This document shows, in pieces, positions 53,929 through 62,186 of a stretch of 64,000 bases of DNA. The stretch is from Commensalibacter intestini A911. GTDB lineage: Bacteria > Pseudomonadota > Alphaproteobacteria > Acetobacterales > Acetobacteraceae. Below the pieces are notes generated by a model. It was not told the origin of the DNA. It saw only the letters and a list, made by a program, of their open reading frames with translations, and did no database searches. Both the position numbers and the translations under genes were made by a program. The stretch's first letter is position 1. Each line of letters opens with the position of its first letter. Where the stretch lies: positions 868,001 through 932,000 of the forward strand of contig NZ_AGFR01000003.1 in assembly GCF_000231445.1 (NCBI RefSeq), in the 5' to 3' direction.

Positions 53929-55712
53929 GGCTTATCTCCCTGAGAAGTAGAGGATTGTTCTGTTTTTTGCTCCGTAGTCGCAGGCTGTTTTGTATCCTCT
54001 TTAGGTTTCGTTGCGTCTGCTTTCTGATCTGGTGTTGATTGACTTCCTTGAGTCTTGTCGTCTTTTGTAGGCGTTGTATTCGGAGCTGCTGCTGGTTGTT
54101 TATCTCCGTCTACATTTCCTGTTGGTATGCCGTCTTTACAAGCTCCAGATTGGACTTGAATAGGAATATTTGCCCCTTGTAATGCCTTCACAATTGAATC
54201 TGATTTTTGAGCATAATTACTGTGAGATGAAGTTTCACTATCCATTGTTACAAAGGTATTTACCCCAACGACGCGTCCACATAAATCGACTAACTCGCCA
54301 CCAGAATTTCCTGGTGAAACAGCTGCACTATGAGGCATAATTTTCTCACCTTTGGAGTTTTCTTGGATCGCATTAATCTCGCCTTTTGTTAAGATAACAC
54401 CAGGGATTGCATTCACATCTCCTTGAGCAAGACGTTTTAAAGCACCGTCTTGACGAATAATAATGCCAGGATAACCTGCCGCTACAACGGTTTGTAAAGG
54501 TTGAGCCTCCAAAGAAAAACTTAAAGGTTGTTGAGGTGGTGCATCTTCTACCTTTAAAACAGCCAAATCAAATGAATTGACATCACTAGAGGGGCTACTA
54601 ATAGAAACAACATGTGCTTTTTTAAATTGGCCAAGGGTCTTATTCGTTACAAGGACAGTTCCGTCTGAGCCTTCGACAACATGACGATTAGTAACAATTG
54701 TATCTGGCGTTACAAAGAAACCACTGCCCGCAGCAATCGCATCCTCACCATTATCATCTTTTGTTTTAACTAAAATAAAGACTGTGCTTTTTTCCAATAA
54801 ATCAGGCAGGCTTCCTTGGAAATTTTTACCATCTGATTTCATCGGTGCAGAAGAGTTATCAAGGCTTTTATTTAACTCTGGCGCACCTCTATTTTTGCCT
54901 AAATCACAAGGAGGATTTTTTAATAAGTCTTCTAACTTTTTAATTTCATCTTCTAATACTTTATTCTTTTGATCTATTTCTGGCTTTTTACGAACAAGAT
55001 CTTGAGCTTCCATGACTGGAACTTTTGCAATTTTAGTCGGGCGCTCTGCATATAAAATACGCCATCCCAACAATAACCCAATAATAAAGAACAAAATTGC
55101 AGCGACTAATCTCGTTAAAAATACCGGCATTCCTCCCATAGAGCGCTTAGGAGCATTCATTATATTTCCTGTCGTTGGAGGTATTATCGTGTTTGTTGCA
55201 GATAGTTGGGCTGAATTGGATACAGGATCAGAATTTTGATCATTACTTGTTTCTGGCGTTACTGGTGATAATGGGAAAAGAGATAGACCTGATGCATCAT
55301 TACCTGATGAAGCGTTGACTCCCCATCCTTTTAAAACAATTTTATCATCTGCAATCAGAATATCTTGTTTATTTTGAACGTGCAAAGCTGCATTTAATAA
55401 TGTGCTTTCGGCACTCCCGGCAGGATAAGCTTGAGATAAAGACGTTACTGCATCAGCAAGTTTTTGATCAATCAAACTTTGCTGACTATCAAGTGGTATC
55501 GTAGGCTCTGTCTTGGTATCAGCATACCAACTGATAAACGAACTTTCAGGATCTTTATTATCAGTAATCGTCGGTTCAGCTAAATAAATAGACGGGCAAT
55601 GTTTTTGTAAAATCTGTGTCAGTTGACCATATTGTTCATAAATAGAACAGCCATTAATGACAAAATCTTCTGATGAATGAAAGCCTGTTTTTCCAAGAAG
55701 GTAGAGCGCCAT
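53925..55712 (-). CDS. SrfA-like N-terminal domain fused to a periplasmic HtrA/trypsin-like serine protease
   Basis: 595 aa. Residues 1-135 carry the shared domain (IYLAEPTITDN, FISWYADTKTEP with W62, KIVLKGWGVN with W130). A membrane helix lies at 200-220, then a coiled coil (235-265) and a trypsin-like protease at about 305-505 with TNRHVVEGSDG (H344), SFDLAVLKVED (D382) and SPGNSGGEL (S470). No PDZ domain follows, only a charged Thr/Lys/Gln-rich tail. It is the first gene of the operon. The complete triad predicts an active periplasmic protease. This fusion is unusual. Confidence 0.83.
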   Translation of the reverse strand: MALYLLGKTGFHSSEDFVINGCSIYEQYGQLTQILQKHCPSIYLAEPTITDNKDPESSFISWYADTKTEPTIPLDSQQSLIDQKLADAVTSLSQAYPAGSAESTLLNAALHVQNKQDILIADDKIVLKGWGVNASSGNDASGLSLFPLSPVTPETSNDQNSDPVSNSAQLSATNTIIPPTTGNIMNAPKRSMGGMPVFLTRLVAAILFFIIGLLLGWRILYAERPTKIAKVPVMEAQDLVRKKPEIDQKNKVLEDEIKKLEDLLKNPPCDLGKNRGAPELNKSLDNSSAPMKSDGKNFQGSLPDLLEKSTVFILVKTKDDNGEDAIAAGSGFFVTPDTIVTNRHVVEGSDGTVLVTNKTLGQFKKAHVVSISSPSSDVNSFDLAVLKVEDAPPQQPLSFSLEAQPLQTVVAAGYPGIIIRQDGALKRLAQGDVNAIPGVILTKGEINAIQENSKGEKIMPHSAAVSPGNSGGELVDLCGRVVGVNTFVTMDSETSSHSNYAQKSDSIVKALQGANIPIQVQSGACKDGIPTGNVDGDKQPAAAPNTTPTKDDKTQGSQSTPDQKADATKPKEDTKQPATTEQKTEQSSTSQGDKP

Positions 55713-55894
55713 TATATTCTCAATGTAAATAGTACAAAATTATTGTTACTTTAGTCTATTCTTTCCCTATTGCCAAGCACTCTTCCTTTCTCTAAAAAAC
55801 CTTTAAAACTATTGATAAATAACAGACTTGATAATCTAAAGTTTACGATTACAATACGTTTCAGGTGCTATTGATAAAATAAAGATCCTTACCA

Positions 55895-56368
55895 ATGAAA
55901 TTATATAAATTTGCCTCGATTTTTACGCTTACTTTTTGTTCAATAACGAGCATCAGTTATGCACAAGATACGCCATTACCTTCCCTAGCCATACGTTCTT
56001 TACAAACAAGAGAATTTACAGAGCTCAGTAAAGATCAAGCCATTGCGGTTGGTCTGGCCACTTTTCAAGATTTAGGATTTATTATTACCGAGACTTCTGC
56101 ACCGTTGGGGTTTATCAAAGCAAACCAAACGCGTCCTGATGATAATATGATTATTCAAGCAACCTTGACGTTAATTCCTGATCCAACCAAAAATAATACA
56201 ATAACGGCGAGACTATCTCTCAGCACTGCCCCTTTTTATACGGGTGAAGAAGGTGCTAATCTTGCAGGACAACTCCCTCGGCAATCCACAATGCTGAAAA
56301 CACCTAAGCTCTATCAACAATTCTTTCAAGCATTTTCCAATGCGATTCAATTAAAGAAAGCTTTGTAG
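55895..56368 (+). CDS. exported protein of the local QTRxF paralogue family, member 1
   Basis: 157 aa with a cleavable signal (ends SISYAQD). The family pattern reads SLQTREFTELSKDQAIAVGL, then ATFQDLGFIITETSAPLGFI and, near the end, LYQQFFQAFSNAI. The mature domain is about 130 residues, alpha/beta, and is shared with four other genes in 3.8 kb. Gene 1 of a plus-strand set, 3 bp before member 2. No enzymatic motif is seen. It probably acts in the periplasm or at the outer membrane. Confidence 0.7.
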   Translation: MKLYKFASIFTLTFCSITSISYAQDTPLPSLAIRSLQTREFTELSKDQAIAVGLATFQDLGFIITETSAPLGFIKANQTRPDDNMIIQATLTLIPDPTKNNTITARLSLSTAPFYTGEEGANLAGQLPRQSTMLKTPKLYQQFFQAFSNAIQLKKAL

Positions 56369-56371
56369 ATT

Positions 56372-56830
56372 ATGAATAAAATATCATCAACTCTAACAGT
56401 CATCTCAATGAGTTTATTATTATGTGTTACGGCTTGTACAGATAATAATGCCTCTACGCCGACACCTGCTTCACAAAAAAGAATAAATCAAACACGTTCG
56501 TTTAATGCGCCAAATCAAAATGTCTTGTTACAAGCTGTTTTAGCAACCTTACAAGATCAAGGATATAATATCGTCAGAGCCAATAGTAATAATGCAGAAA
56601 TTACAGCGCAACGTGATGGTGATATTTTAATTAGTGTGATTGTTTATCCTACAGGAAAGCAACAATTTTCTGTTCGTGCCAATGCGCAACATTTTGTTGG
56701 CAATAATGGTTTTTTCAGTAATAACCAAACAGGATATGAAGTCATCATGGATCCTGTATTCTATCAAAAAGAATTTTTTGATCCTTTATCTAAATCTTTA
56801 TTTTTACAAAAAGAAAATCTTTCTAATTAA
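56372..56830 (+). CDS. lipoprotein of the local QTRxF paralogue family, member 2
   Basis: 152 aa. The lipobox is VTAC (CVTACTDNN), so it is a lipoprotein. The family signature is INQTRSFNAPNQNVLLQAVL, ATLQDQGYNIVRANSNNAEI and VFYQKEFFDPLSKSLFL at the C-terminus. It starts 3 bp after member 1 and precedes the BamE-like gene by 53 bp. Confidence 0.72.
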   Translation: MNKISSTLTVISMSLLLCVTACTDNNASTPTPASQKRINQTRSFNAPNQNVLLQAVLATLQDQGYNIVRANSNNAEITAQRDGDILISVIVYPTGKQQFSVRANAQHFVGNNGFFSNNQTGYEVIMDPVFYQKEFFDPLSKSLFLQKENLSN

Positions 56831-56883
56831 TCTATTTCATCTTAAAATAAATCATAATTATTTACATTCTCAGAGAGCCACCC

Positions 56884-57297
56884 ATGCGTGCTTTAAAATA
56901 TGCGATTTTTCCAATTTTAACTCTTTTTACTGCGTGCCAATCTGCACCTAAACAAATCAATGATGTACAAGCAGCTCAAAATGCTGATGCTCATTTAACA
57001 TTAGGTACCATTGAAAGTCAGCTTCATAATGGAATGAGTAGTGCTGCCGTCATTGAAACTTTTGGCCCTCCTAATATTGTCACAACAGATGATCAACGCC
57101 GTGAAGTATGGGTTTATGACCGTATTTCTACCATGCGTGCGCATACAAAATCAGGTGGATGGGCAACGATCTTACTCTTGGGGTTAGATAATAGTGCAAA
57201 CACAACCAGTGTTTCTCAACGCACATTGACCTTGATTGTTAAATTTAACGACCAAAAACAAGTTAGAGATTTCTCTTATCGATATAGTAATTTCTAA
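56884..57297 (+). CDS. BamE/SmpA-like small lipoprotein
   Basis: 137 aa. The signal ends in the lipobox-type FTAC. The mature part has IESQLHNGMSSAAVIETFGP and REVWVYDRIS, the two halves of the SmpA/OmlA-like fold in which a conserved Gly-Met and Pro start the domain. BamE belongs to the outer-membrane protein assembly complex, but this copy may be a distant paralogue. It is placed between members of the QTRxF family; member 3 begins 1 bp after its stop, so translation is probably coupled. Confidence 0.72.
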   Translation: MRALKYAIFPILTLFTACQSAPKQINDVQAAQNADAHLTLGTIESQLHNGMSSAAVIETFGPPNIVTTDDQRREVWVYDRISTMRAHTKSGGWATILLLGLDNSANTTSVSQRTLTLIVKFNDQKQVRDFSYRYSNF

Positions 57298-57298
57298 G

Positions 57299-57724
57299 AT
57301 GTCTCTTTACTATAAACGTCTTAATTACTCATTCATTACAATTCTTTGTGGAGTAGCTTTGGCGTTTCCTATACCCTCGGTATTTGCTCAAACCTCTCAA
57401 ACATTGTCTCTTAGAGCGATCCAAACACGTTCTTTTGAAACAACGAATATGCCTAAAATGCTTCAAAATATAGCCTCAACTTTACAAGATATGGGTTATA
57501 TTATTGGACGTATTGATAATCAAATCGGTTTTATTAACGCAACACAATTTGCAGATAACGTAACAGAAATAACCGTTAATATACAACCACAACCTCATTC
57601 AATGATTGTTCGAGTTTCTGCACGTCGAAATAATATACCAATGGATAATGATCCTGTTTTCTATCAGGATTTTTTTAATCATTTATCCCAAGCCTCGTTT
57701 TTAAATACCAATTCGATTTATTAG
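57299..57724 (+). CDS. exported protein of the local QTRxF paralogue family, member 3
   Basis: 141 aa from the ATG at 57299, just after the BamE-like stop; a longer frame from 57236 overlaps that gene and is rejected. The signal peptide ends VFAQ. The family signature is AIQTRSFETTNMPKMLQNI, STLQDMGYIIGRIDNQIGFI and VFYQDFFNHLSQASFL. It has no lipobox, as in member 1. Confidence 0.72.
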   Translation: MSLYYKRLNYSFITILCGVALAFPIPSVFAQTSQTLSLRAIQTRSFETTNMPKMLQNIASTLQDMGYIIGRIDNQIGFINATQFADNVTEITVNIQPQPHSMIVRVSARRNNIPMDNDPVFYQDFFNHLSQASFLNTNSIY

Positions 57725-57816
57725 TCACACTCGTAATAAAACACTCCCCACCCCTTATTCTTTATGGCAAAATATTATATAAACAAAATATCTTTATTTT
57801 TGTTTGGAATATTGTC

Positions 57817-58659
57817 ATGAAAAATCCGCTTTATATTGTTTGTGCTTCCTCTTTATCTTTATTCTGTGCCCCCGATAGTTTTGCTGAAAATACAGACCAT
57901 AAAAGTGGATTTTATGTGACTGGGAAAGTTGGAGCTTCTGTTTTACAACAAAAAAACCAAAAATATTTGGGACGTTATCAATATTATATGTCTAATACCA
58001 ATACTGATTCATATGATCTTTATAATTATAGTTATGATGGTAAAGCCAATGGTACACATAGCAATGCAAGATTAGGTGGCGGTATTGCTGTTGGTTATAA
58101 TTTTGATAATTATTTTCATGTTCCAGTACGTACTGAAATTGATGTAATGGCACGCATGAGAGACAGCTCTAACTACCTCAGTGGTCGCCAAACCTATAAT
58201 TACTCTTGGATGGCAAAAACAACTGATGAGCAACATGTTAATAATAAAGTTCAATTGAATACATTCATGTTTAACGCTTTTTATGATTTTAAAAACAAAT
58301 CCGCTTTTACCCCATATATTATGGCAGGCGTTGGTTTAGGATCATTTAAACACACATCAATACTCAACAATTCAGAAACAATATATGATACCTCTGATGA
58401 ACCAATTAATTATTCAGAGTCAAAATCAAGAAAATCACGTACCGCAAATAATTTTGCTTGGAATGCCGGTGCTGGGGTTCGATATAAAATCAATGAAGAT
58501 TTTGACTTAGATTTTAGCTACCGATATTTAGATGCAGGAAAATCATCCATGACTACATGGAGTGGCTCTACAGCATATTATTACATAGGCGGTTATGAGA
58601 AATCAAAAACAAAAGTAGTAAGCCAAGACATGATGCTTGGGCTAACTTATAATTTCTAA
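57817..58659 (+). CDS. outer-membrane beta-barrel protein
   Basis: 280 aa. A signal peptide (ends SFAEN) precedes a Tyr/Asn/Gly-rich barrel with GFYVTGKVGASVLQQ, GGIAVGYNFDNYF, TPYIMAGVGLGSF, AWNAGAGVRYKINEDFDLDF and a C-terminal SQDMMLGLTYNF ending in Phe. This pattern fits Opa/OmpA-like eight-stranded barrels. The first extracellular loop region is unusually rich in Tyr/Asn/Ser. Its end overlaps the minus-strand lipoprotein gene by 4 bp. Surface role unknown. Confidence 0.82.
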   Translation: MKNPLYIVCASSLSLFCAPDSFAENTDHKSGFYVTGKVGASVLQQKNQKYLGRYQYYMSNTNTDSYDLYNYSYDGKANGTHSNARLGGGIAVGYNFDNYFHVPVRTEIDVMARMRDSSNYLSGRQTYNYSWMAKTTDEQHVNNKVQLNTFMFNAFYDFKNKSAFTPYIMAGVGLGSFKHTSILNNSETIYDTSDEPINYSESKSRKSRTANNFAWNAGAGVRYKINEDFDLDFSYRYLDAGKSSMTTWSGSTAYYYIGGYEKSKTKVVSQDMMLGLTYNF

Positions 58660-59063
58660 GATAGATTCTTGGACAATGTTTCAAAGAAACGTTGATATAT
58701 ATTTGGATCCTCTACAGGATATTGATTATATCGTGCGTTCATACGAATGATACTGCCATTTGTGGGTAAATGTTCAATAATAACATTTACCTGCATAATA
58801 TGATCATTTTGTAATTGCATTGCCTCAATTAAACCCAGCTGCGTATCCACACGAATCACTTGAAAATCTAAACCTGCCAATGTTTTCATCACAGATTGCA
58901 ACAATATTGTTTGATCTGTTTGACTAAATTGCTTGCTTTGCATAACTCTTAATTGTGAAGGTGGTGCTTTCGTTAATTGCAAATCTTCAGGAGAATAAGA
59001 GGTGCTACAGCCAAGAAGCATCATGATACTTAAAAAACTGCCACATAAGTTAAATTTATTCAT
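58656..59063 (-). CDS. lipoprotein of the local QTRxF paralogue family, member 4
   Basis: 135 aa with lipobox LLGC (LLGCSTSYS). It has the variant signature RVMQSKQFSQTDQTILLQSV, KTLAGLDFQVIRVDTQLGLI and NIYQRFFETLSKNLS. Its ATG overlaps the stop of member 5 by 4 bp, so the two are coupled on the minus strand. Confidence 0.72.
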   Translation of the reverse strand: MNKFNLCGSFLSIMMLLGCSTSYSPEDLQLTKAPPSQLRVMQSKQFSQTDQTILLQSVMKTLAGLDFQVIRVDTQLGLIEAMQLQNDHIMQVNVIIEHLPTNGSIIRMNARYNQYPVEDPNIYQRFFETLSKNLS

Positions 59064-59674
59064 GGATGATCCTCTAAGTATAATGCTTTAGACACCGATT
59101 CAAAAAACTTTTGATAAATTGTTGCATCTTTAATCAGCCAGACTTCGTTCAGCATGCCTGTATTTAAGAAACTACGTAACTCCACAGACACATGCATCTC
59201 ATATCCCTTTTTATCAGCAACAGGATAAATCACAACCGATATCGATCCAATCTGACGTTGTACATAAGGAATGTCAGGACTATCCCCAAAAGATAAAAAA
59301 GGCCCAAAGGATACTCCAAAGCCAGTAGAAGAGCTTCCGATCCCTCCTCCCGCAATTGGAAATCCAAACAAACGAACCGGGGCTCCTAACTCGTTGGTTT
59401 GATCCGCAAAGATCATTCCAGCTTGTGCATTTGCCTCACGAATCGTATAATGCTGATCTTGAATCACATTCATCGCAGCACGAATTAATGTATCGGGTTG
59501 ATCGATCTCGAAAAAACGCGTTTGCATTGACTGTCGAGCTAATCGCTCTGGTGTCATGGTGACGGTATCTAATTTCGGAGTAGAGCTTAATCCACAACCG
59601 GACAGCAAAAATAAAAAGAAAATACTTACTCCAAAATAAGATTTAGTCTTAAAATATTTTTGCATACTCAGCAT
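59060..59674 (-). CDS. lipoprotein of the local QTRxF paralogue family, member 5, with an insert
   Basis: 204 aa with lipobox LSGC (FLLSGCGLSS). The signature is RQSMQTRFFEIDQPDTLIRA, VIQDQHYTIREANAQAGMIF and TIYQKFFESVSKALYLED. About 45 extra residues rich in Gly/Ser/Phe (GFPIAGGGIGSSSTGFGVSF) are inserted in the middle, making a longer loop than in its paralogues. It is the first gene of a two-gene minus-strand unit. Confidence 0.72.
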   Translation of the reverse strand: MLSMQKYFKTKSYFGVSIFFLFLLSGCGLSSTPKLDTVTMTPERLARQSMQTRFFEIDQPDTLIRAAMNVIQDQHYTIREANAQAGMIFADQTNELGAPVRLFGFPIAGGGIGSSSTGFGVSFGPFLSFGDSPDIPYVQRQIGSISVVIYPVADKKGYEMHVSVELRSFLNTGMLNEVWLIKDATIYQKFFESVSKALYLEDHP

Positions 59675-59848
59675 GTTTTATACATTCCATCCGCGTTTAT
59701 CGAATAAATACTAAAATAAACGATATCAGCATAATTAAAAATAAAATAATTTTATAAAGAAAAAATATTCTTTATATATTTACTTTCTTTCTGCGTTATT
59801 TTTTTATAGGTTAAGACCTTTCATTATCACTTCATATTAAGATTAACG

Positions 59849-60178
59849 ATGGCAAATCCTTCTCCTTCATTTTCTTTTGATATTCGTGCTGGCACTATTA
59901 TTGATGCTACAGCTAACTCCTCTCTTGGAAGTTATTTGTTAAAAGTAAATTTTGGTTCAATTATAGGGATCAGAACATGCGTATTACATACGGCTCCGCA
60001 TATTCGTGCGGAATCCCTCTTGGAAAAACATGTCTGTGCCATTATTAACTTTCCTGAATATAAAAAAAATATCAAAACACTAAATACAATATTACTTTGT
60101 ATGCCTGATACTCATGGACATTATGTCCCCATTCAACCTGATCATTGTATCCCTAACGGAGGTTCCCTTTTTTCATGA
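59849..60178 (+). CDS. tRNA-binding domain protein, divergent CsaA-like
   Basis: 109 aa, the size of CsaA. The OB-fold signature FDIRAGTIIDA starts it, and VCAIINFPEYKKNIK and PDHCIPNGGSLF close it. The central SSAQI-type motif of typical CsaA is replaced by RTCVLHTAPHIRAE, so it is a divergent member. CsaA proteins bind tRNA or unfolded proteins. It overlaps gpt by 4 bp, suggesting coupling. Confidence 0.72.
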   Translation: MANPSPSFSFDIRAGTIIDATANSSLGSYLLKVNFGSIIGIRTCVLHTAPHIRAESLLEKHVCAIINFPEYKKNIKTLNTILLCMPDTHGHYVPIQPDHCIPNGGSLFS

Positions 60179-60645
60179 CAACTCAATATTTGACCATTTC
60201 ATGGGATCAACTTCACCGAGATGCCCGTATTCTTTGTGAACGCCTTAGCAATAAAAAAATCAAAGGAATTGTCGCCGTTACCAGAGGTGGAATGGTGCCC
60301 GCAGCAATTATTGCTCGTGAGTTAGAATGTCGCCTCATCGAAACTGTTTCAATCATCAGCTATGATGAGGAAAAACAAGGTGAATTGAAAATCATCAAAT
60401 CACCAACCGTTGCAGGTGACGGTGAAGGATTCTTAATCGTTGATGATTTAGTTGATTCGGGGATTACGGCAAAAGCAATCCGTAAATTACTTCCAAAAGC
60501 ATATTTTGTTTGTTTATATGCAAAACCTGCTGGAAAACCTTGCACTGATGACTTTATTATGGAAGTTCAACAAGATACATGGATTTTATTTCCATGGGAT
60601 TCTGCTCCAGCCTTTGCTCCACCCCTCGTAAAAAATCAAAAATAA
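60175..60645 (+). CDS. gpt: xanthine phosphoribosyltransferase
   Basis: 156 aa. The PRPP-binding motif FLIVDDLVDSGITAKAI is preceded by AVTRGGMVPAAIIARELE, both typical of Gpt. The C-terminal WILFPWDSAPAF is also a Gpt mark. It salvages xanthine and guanine into nucleotides. It has a 4-bp overlap with the CsaA-like gene, and the tRNA-Pro promoter follows its stop. Confidence 0.9.
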   Translation: MTTQYLTISWDQLHRDARILCERLSNKKIKGIVAVTRGGMVPAAIIARELECRLIETVSIISYDEEKQGELKIIKSPTVAGDGEGFLIVDDLVDSGITAKAIRKLLPKAYFVCLYAKPAGKPCTDDFIMEVQQDTWILFPWDSAPAFAPPLVKNQK

Positions 60646-60675
60646 AAAAAAATGAAAATTTTTAATAAAAAACAC

Positions 60676-60704
60676 TTGCGTTCTTTTTCGGAACCAGCTA
60701 AATA
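60676..60704 (+). promoter_or_regulatory. predicted sigma-70 promoter of tRNA-Pro
   Basis: -35 TTGCGT (60676-60681), 17-bp spacer, -10 TAAATA (60699-60704), 10 bp before the tRNA 5' end. The tRNA is closely followed by a terminator. Confidence 0.65.
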
Positions 60705-60714
60705 AGTGTTCATT

Positions 60715-60792
60715 CGGGGTGTGGCGCAGCCTGGCTAGCGCGCTTGTTTTGGGTACAAGAGGCCCCCGGTTCGAATCCGGGCTCCCCGACCA
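60715..60792 (+). tRNA. tRNA-Pro (anticodon TGG), CCA encoded
   Basis: A 78-nt cloverleaf with D stem GCGC/GCGC, anticodon arm CTTGT TTTGGGT ACAAG (TGG), T arm CCCGG TTCGAAT CCGGG and encoded CCA. The acceptor stem CGGGGTG/CTCCCCG has one T-T mismatch at the 6:67 pair; the rest pairs fully. It reads proline CCN codons through wobble. Confidence 0.96.
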
Positions 60793-60800
60793 TTAATAAA

Positions 60801-60832
60801 CTCTAACTTATCAAAGTTAGAGCTTTTTTTTG
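60801..60832 (+). terminator. rho-independent terminator after tRNA-Pro
   Basis: CTCTAACTT (60801-60809) pairs with AAGTTAGAG (60814-60822) around a 4-nt loop, followed by CTTTTTTTT. It lies 8 bp after the tRNA CCA. Confidence 0.92.
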
Positions 60833-60848
60833 AAATAAAGAGGATTAC

Positions 60849-61154
60849 ATGGCAAAGGCTCGTATTTATAAACGCGCCAAAAAGGCAACTCAATCAGGGC
60901 ATGCTCGTCACTTGTGGGTTCTTGATTTTGGACAATCCTCTCCTCGCTCTCATGACCCAGTTACAGGTTGGGTCGGTAGTAGCGATACGCAAACACAGGT
61001 TAGCATTTCTTTTCAAACTAAAGAACAAGCAATTGATTATGCTCTACGTAAGTCTATTGCTTATGATATAGAAGAACCTGGAACAACACGCTACGTTGTT
61101 AAGGATTATGAAGATAACTTCCATAGTAATCGTAAGATGAACTGGACGCATTAA
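60849..61154 (+). CDS. NDUFS4-type NADH:quinone oxidoreductase accessory subunit
   Basis: 101 aa. Signatures ARIYKRAKKATQSG, HDPVTGWVGSSDTQTQV, KEQAIDYALRKSIAYDI and YEDNFHSNRKMNWTH match the ETC complex I subunit family (NDUFS4 / 18-kDa) found in alphaproteobacteria and mitochondria. It stabilises the electron-input module of complex I. It is followed 9 bp later by tRNA-Arg, which probably shares the transcript. Confidence 0.9.
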   Translation: MAKARIYKRAKKATQSGHARHLWVLDFGQSSPRSHDPVTGWVGSSDTQTQVSISFQTKEQAIDYALRKSIAYDIEEPGTTRYVVKDYEDNFHSNRKMNWTH

Positions 61155-61163
61155 TTTATTAAG

Positions 61164-61240
61164 CGCCCTTAGCTCAGCAGGATAGAGCAACAGCCTTCTA
61201 AGCTGTGGGCCGCTGGTTCGAATCCAGCAGGGCGCACCAT
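61164..61240 (+). tRNA. tRNA-Arg (anticodon TCT), CCA encoded
   Basis: A 77-nt cloverleaf with acceptor GCGCCCT/AGGGCGC, anticodon arm ACAGC CTTCTAA GCTGT (TCT) and T arm GCTGG TTCGAAT CCAGC, with encoded CCA. It reads AGA/AGG arginine codons, common in this AT-rich genome. Confidence 0.97.
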
Positions 61241-61261
61241 AAATTATTTACTGTTCAAATC

Positions 61262-62047
61262 CTATAATATTTTTATATTTGGCAAATCCCATATTTTTTT
61301 CTGTTGTTGATAAGCTTTCATAGGTAATAAAACAAATACAGGATGATATTGTTGTTTTAGCCAACTTAATATCTTTTTCATATTTCTCTCTTCCATAGAA
61401 GTGCAGCCTGCCGTTGTTGCATTACTCTGTGTTCTTAGGTGAACAAAAATACAACTTCCTAATTTAGGAGTATTTTTAGGATTGTAACCTAACACAAACC
61501 CCAGCTTATATAATTGATCTCCATTTAAATAAATATCACGTCGCATTGGTTCCGTTGAATCTTTAGTAATATCAAAAGATATTTGTTGATGATCAACAAC
61601 CTGGTTGTAATAAGGGGATTGGCTATTATCAATACAATAATCGTCTTTTGTAAACGCTTTGTAAGGATAGCTAGCATCATTAAATTTTTGTGCATAACCG
61701 AAACTATATCCCACTTGGAAAATACCAGCGGGACTACGCATATCCCCTTCTTTTTTTATGATACCATCATGCACTAAAGGAGATATTATCCCCTCGCCCC
61801 ATGCTGCCCCATTCTTTCCCAAAGAAACAGGAAAAGAAGTTCCTATAGGTATCCATTGGTGATTTTTATATTGAAATCTTAACAATACACCCTGATTAGC
61901 ATTCCAATCAGAAGATAGAACTAAAATCATTTGCTGATTTTGTTTCCATGAAATTTCAGACTCTCTCTTATCTTGAACTGCGCATGCCGATAATACAGTC
62001 ACTCCTAAAATTGCAGTAGATAGACAAAGGAAACATTTCTTACTCAT
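61262..62047 (-). CDS. L,D-transpeptidase-like lipoprotein (YkuD fold)
   Basis: 261 aa with lipobox LSAC (C22). MRSPAGIFQVGYSFGYA and the catalytic pair CIFVHLRTQSN (H203) with TTAGCTSME (C215) are the L,D-transpeptidase YkuD/ErfK-like signature. It probably remodels peptidoglycan crosslinks, or attaches proteins, from the periplasmic face of the membrane. It stands alone between tRNA-Arg and galE. Confidence 0.82.
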   Translation of the reverse strand: MSKKCFLCLSTAILGVTVLSACAVQDKRESEISWKQNQQMILVLSSDWNANQGVLLRFQYKNHQWIPIGTSFPVSLGKNGAAWGEGIISPLVHDGIIKKEGDMRSPAGIFQVGYSFGYAQKFNDASYPYKAFTKDDYCIDNSQSPYYNQVVDHQQISFDITKDSTEPMRRDIYLNGDQLYKLGFVLGYNPKNTPKLGSCIFVHLRTQSNATTAGCTSMEERNMKKILSWLKQQYHPVFVLLPMKAYQQQKKIWDLPNIKIL

Positions 62048-62186
62048 GCAAAAATCCTGAAAATATTAACCATACCGATCATATACTATAGCTTATCAAA
62101 AAGAAGCTATTTGAATAATTTTGATTTAAATATATAATTCCTAACAAAATCTAGTCATTATCTCTTATATAAAAGGTCTCTAGAGA

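Noticed and set aside
60715-61240. tRNA genes as island attachment sites
   Set aside because: No integrase gene and no direct repeat of either tRNA 3' end was noticed downstream; the genes between are housekeeping.
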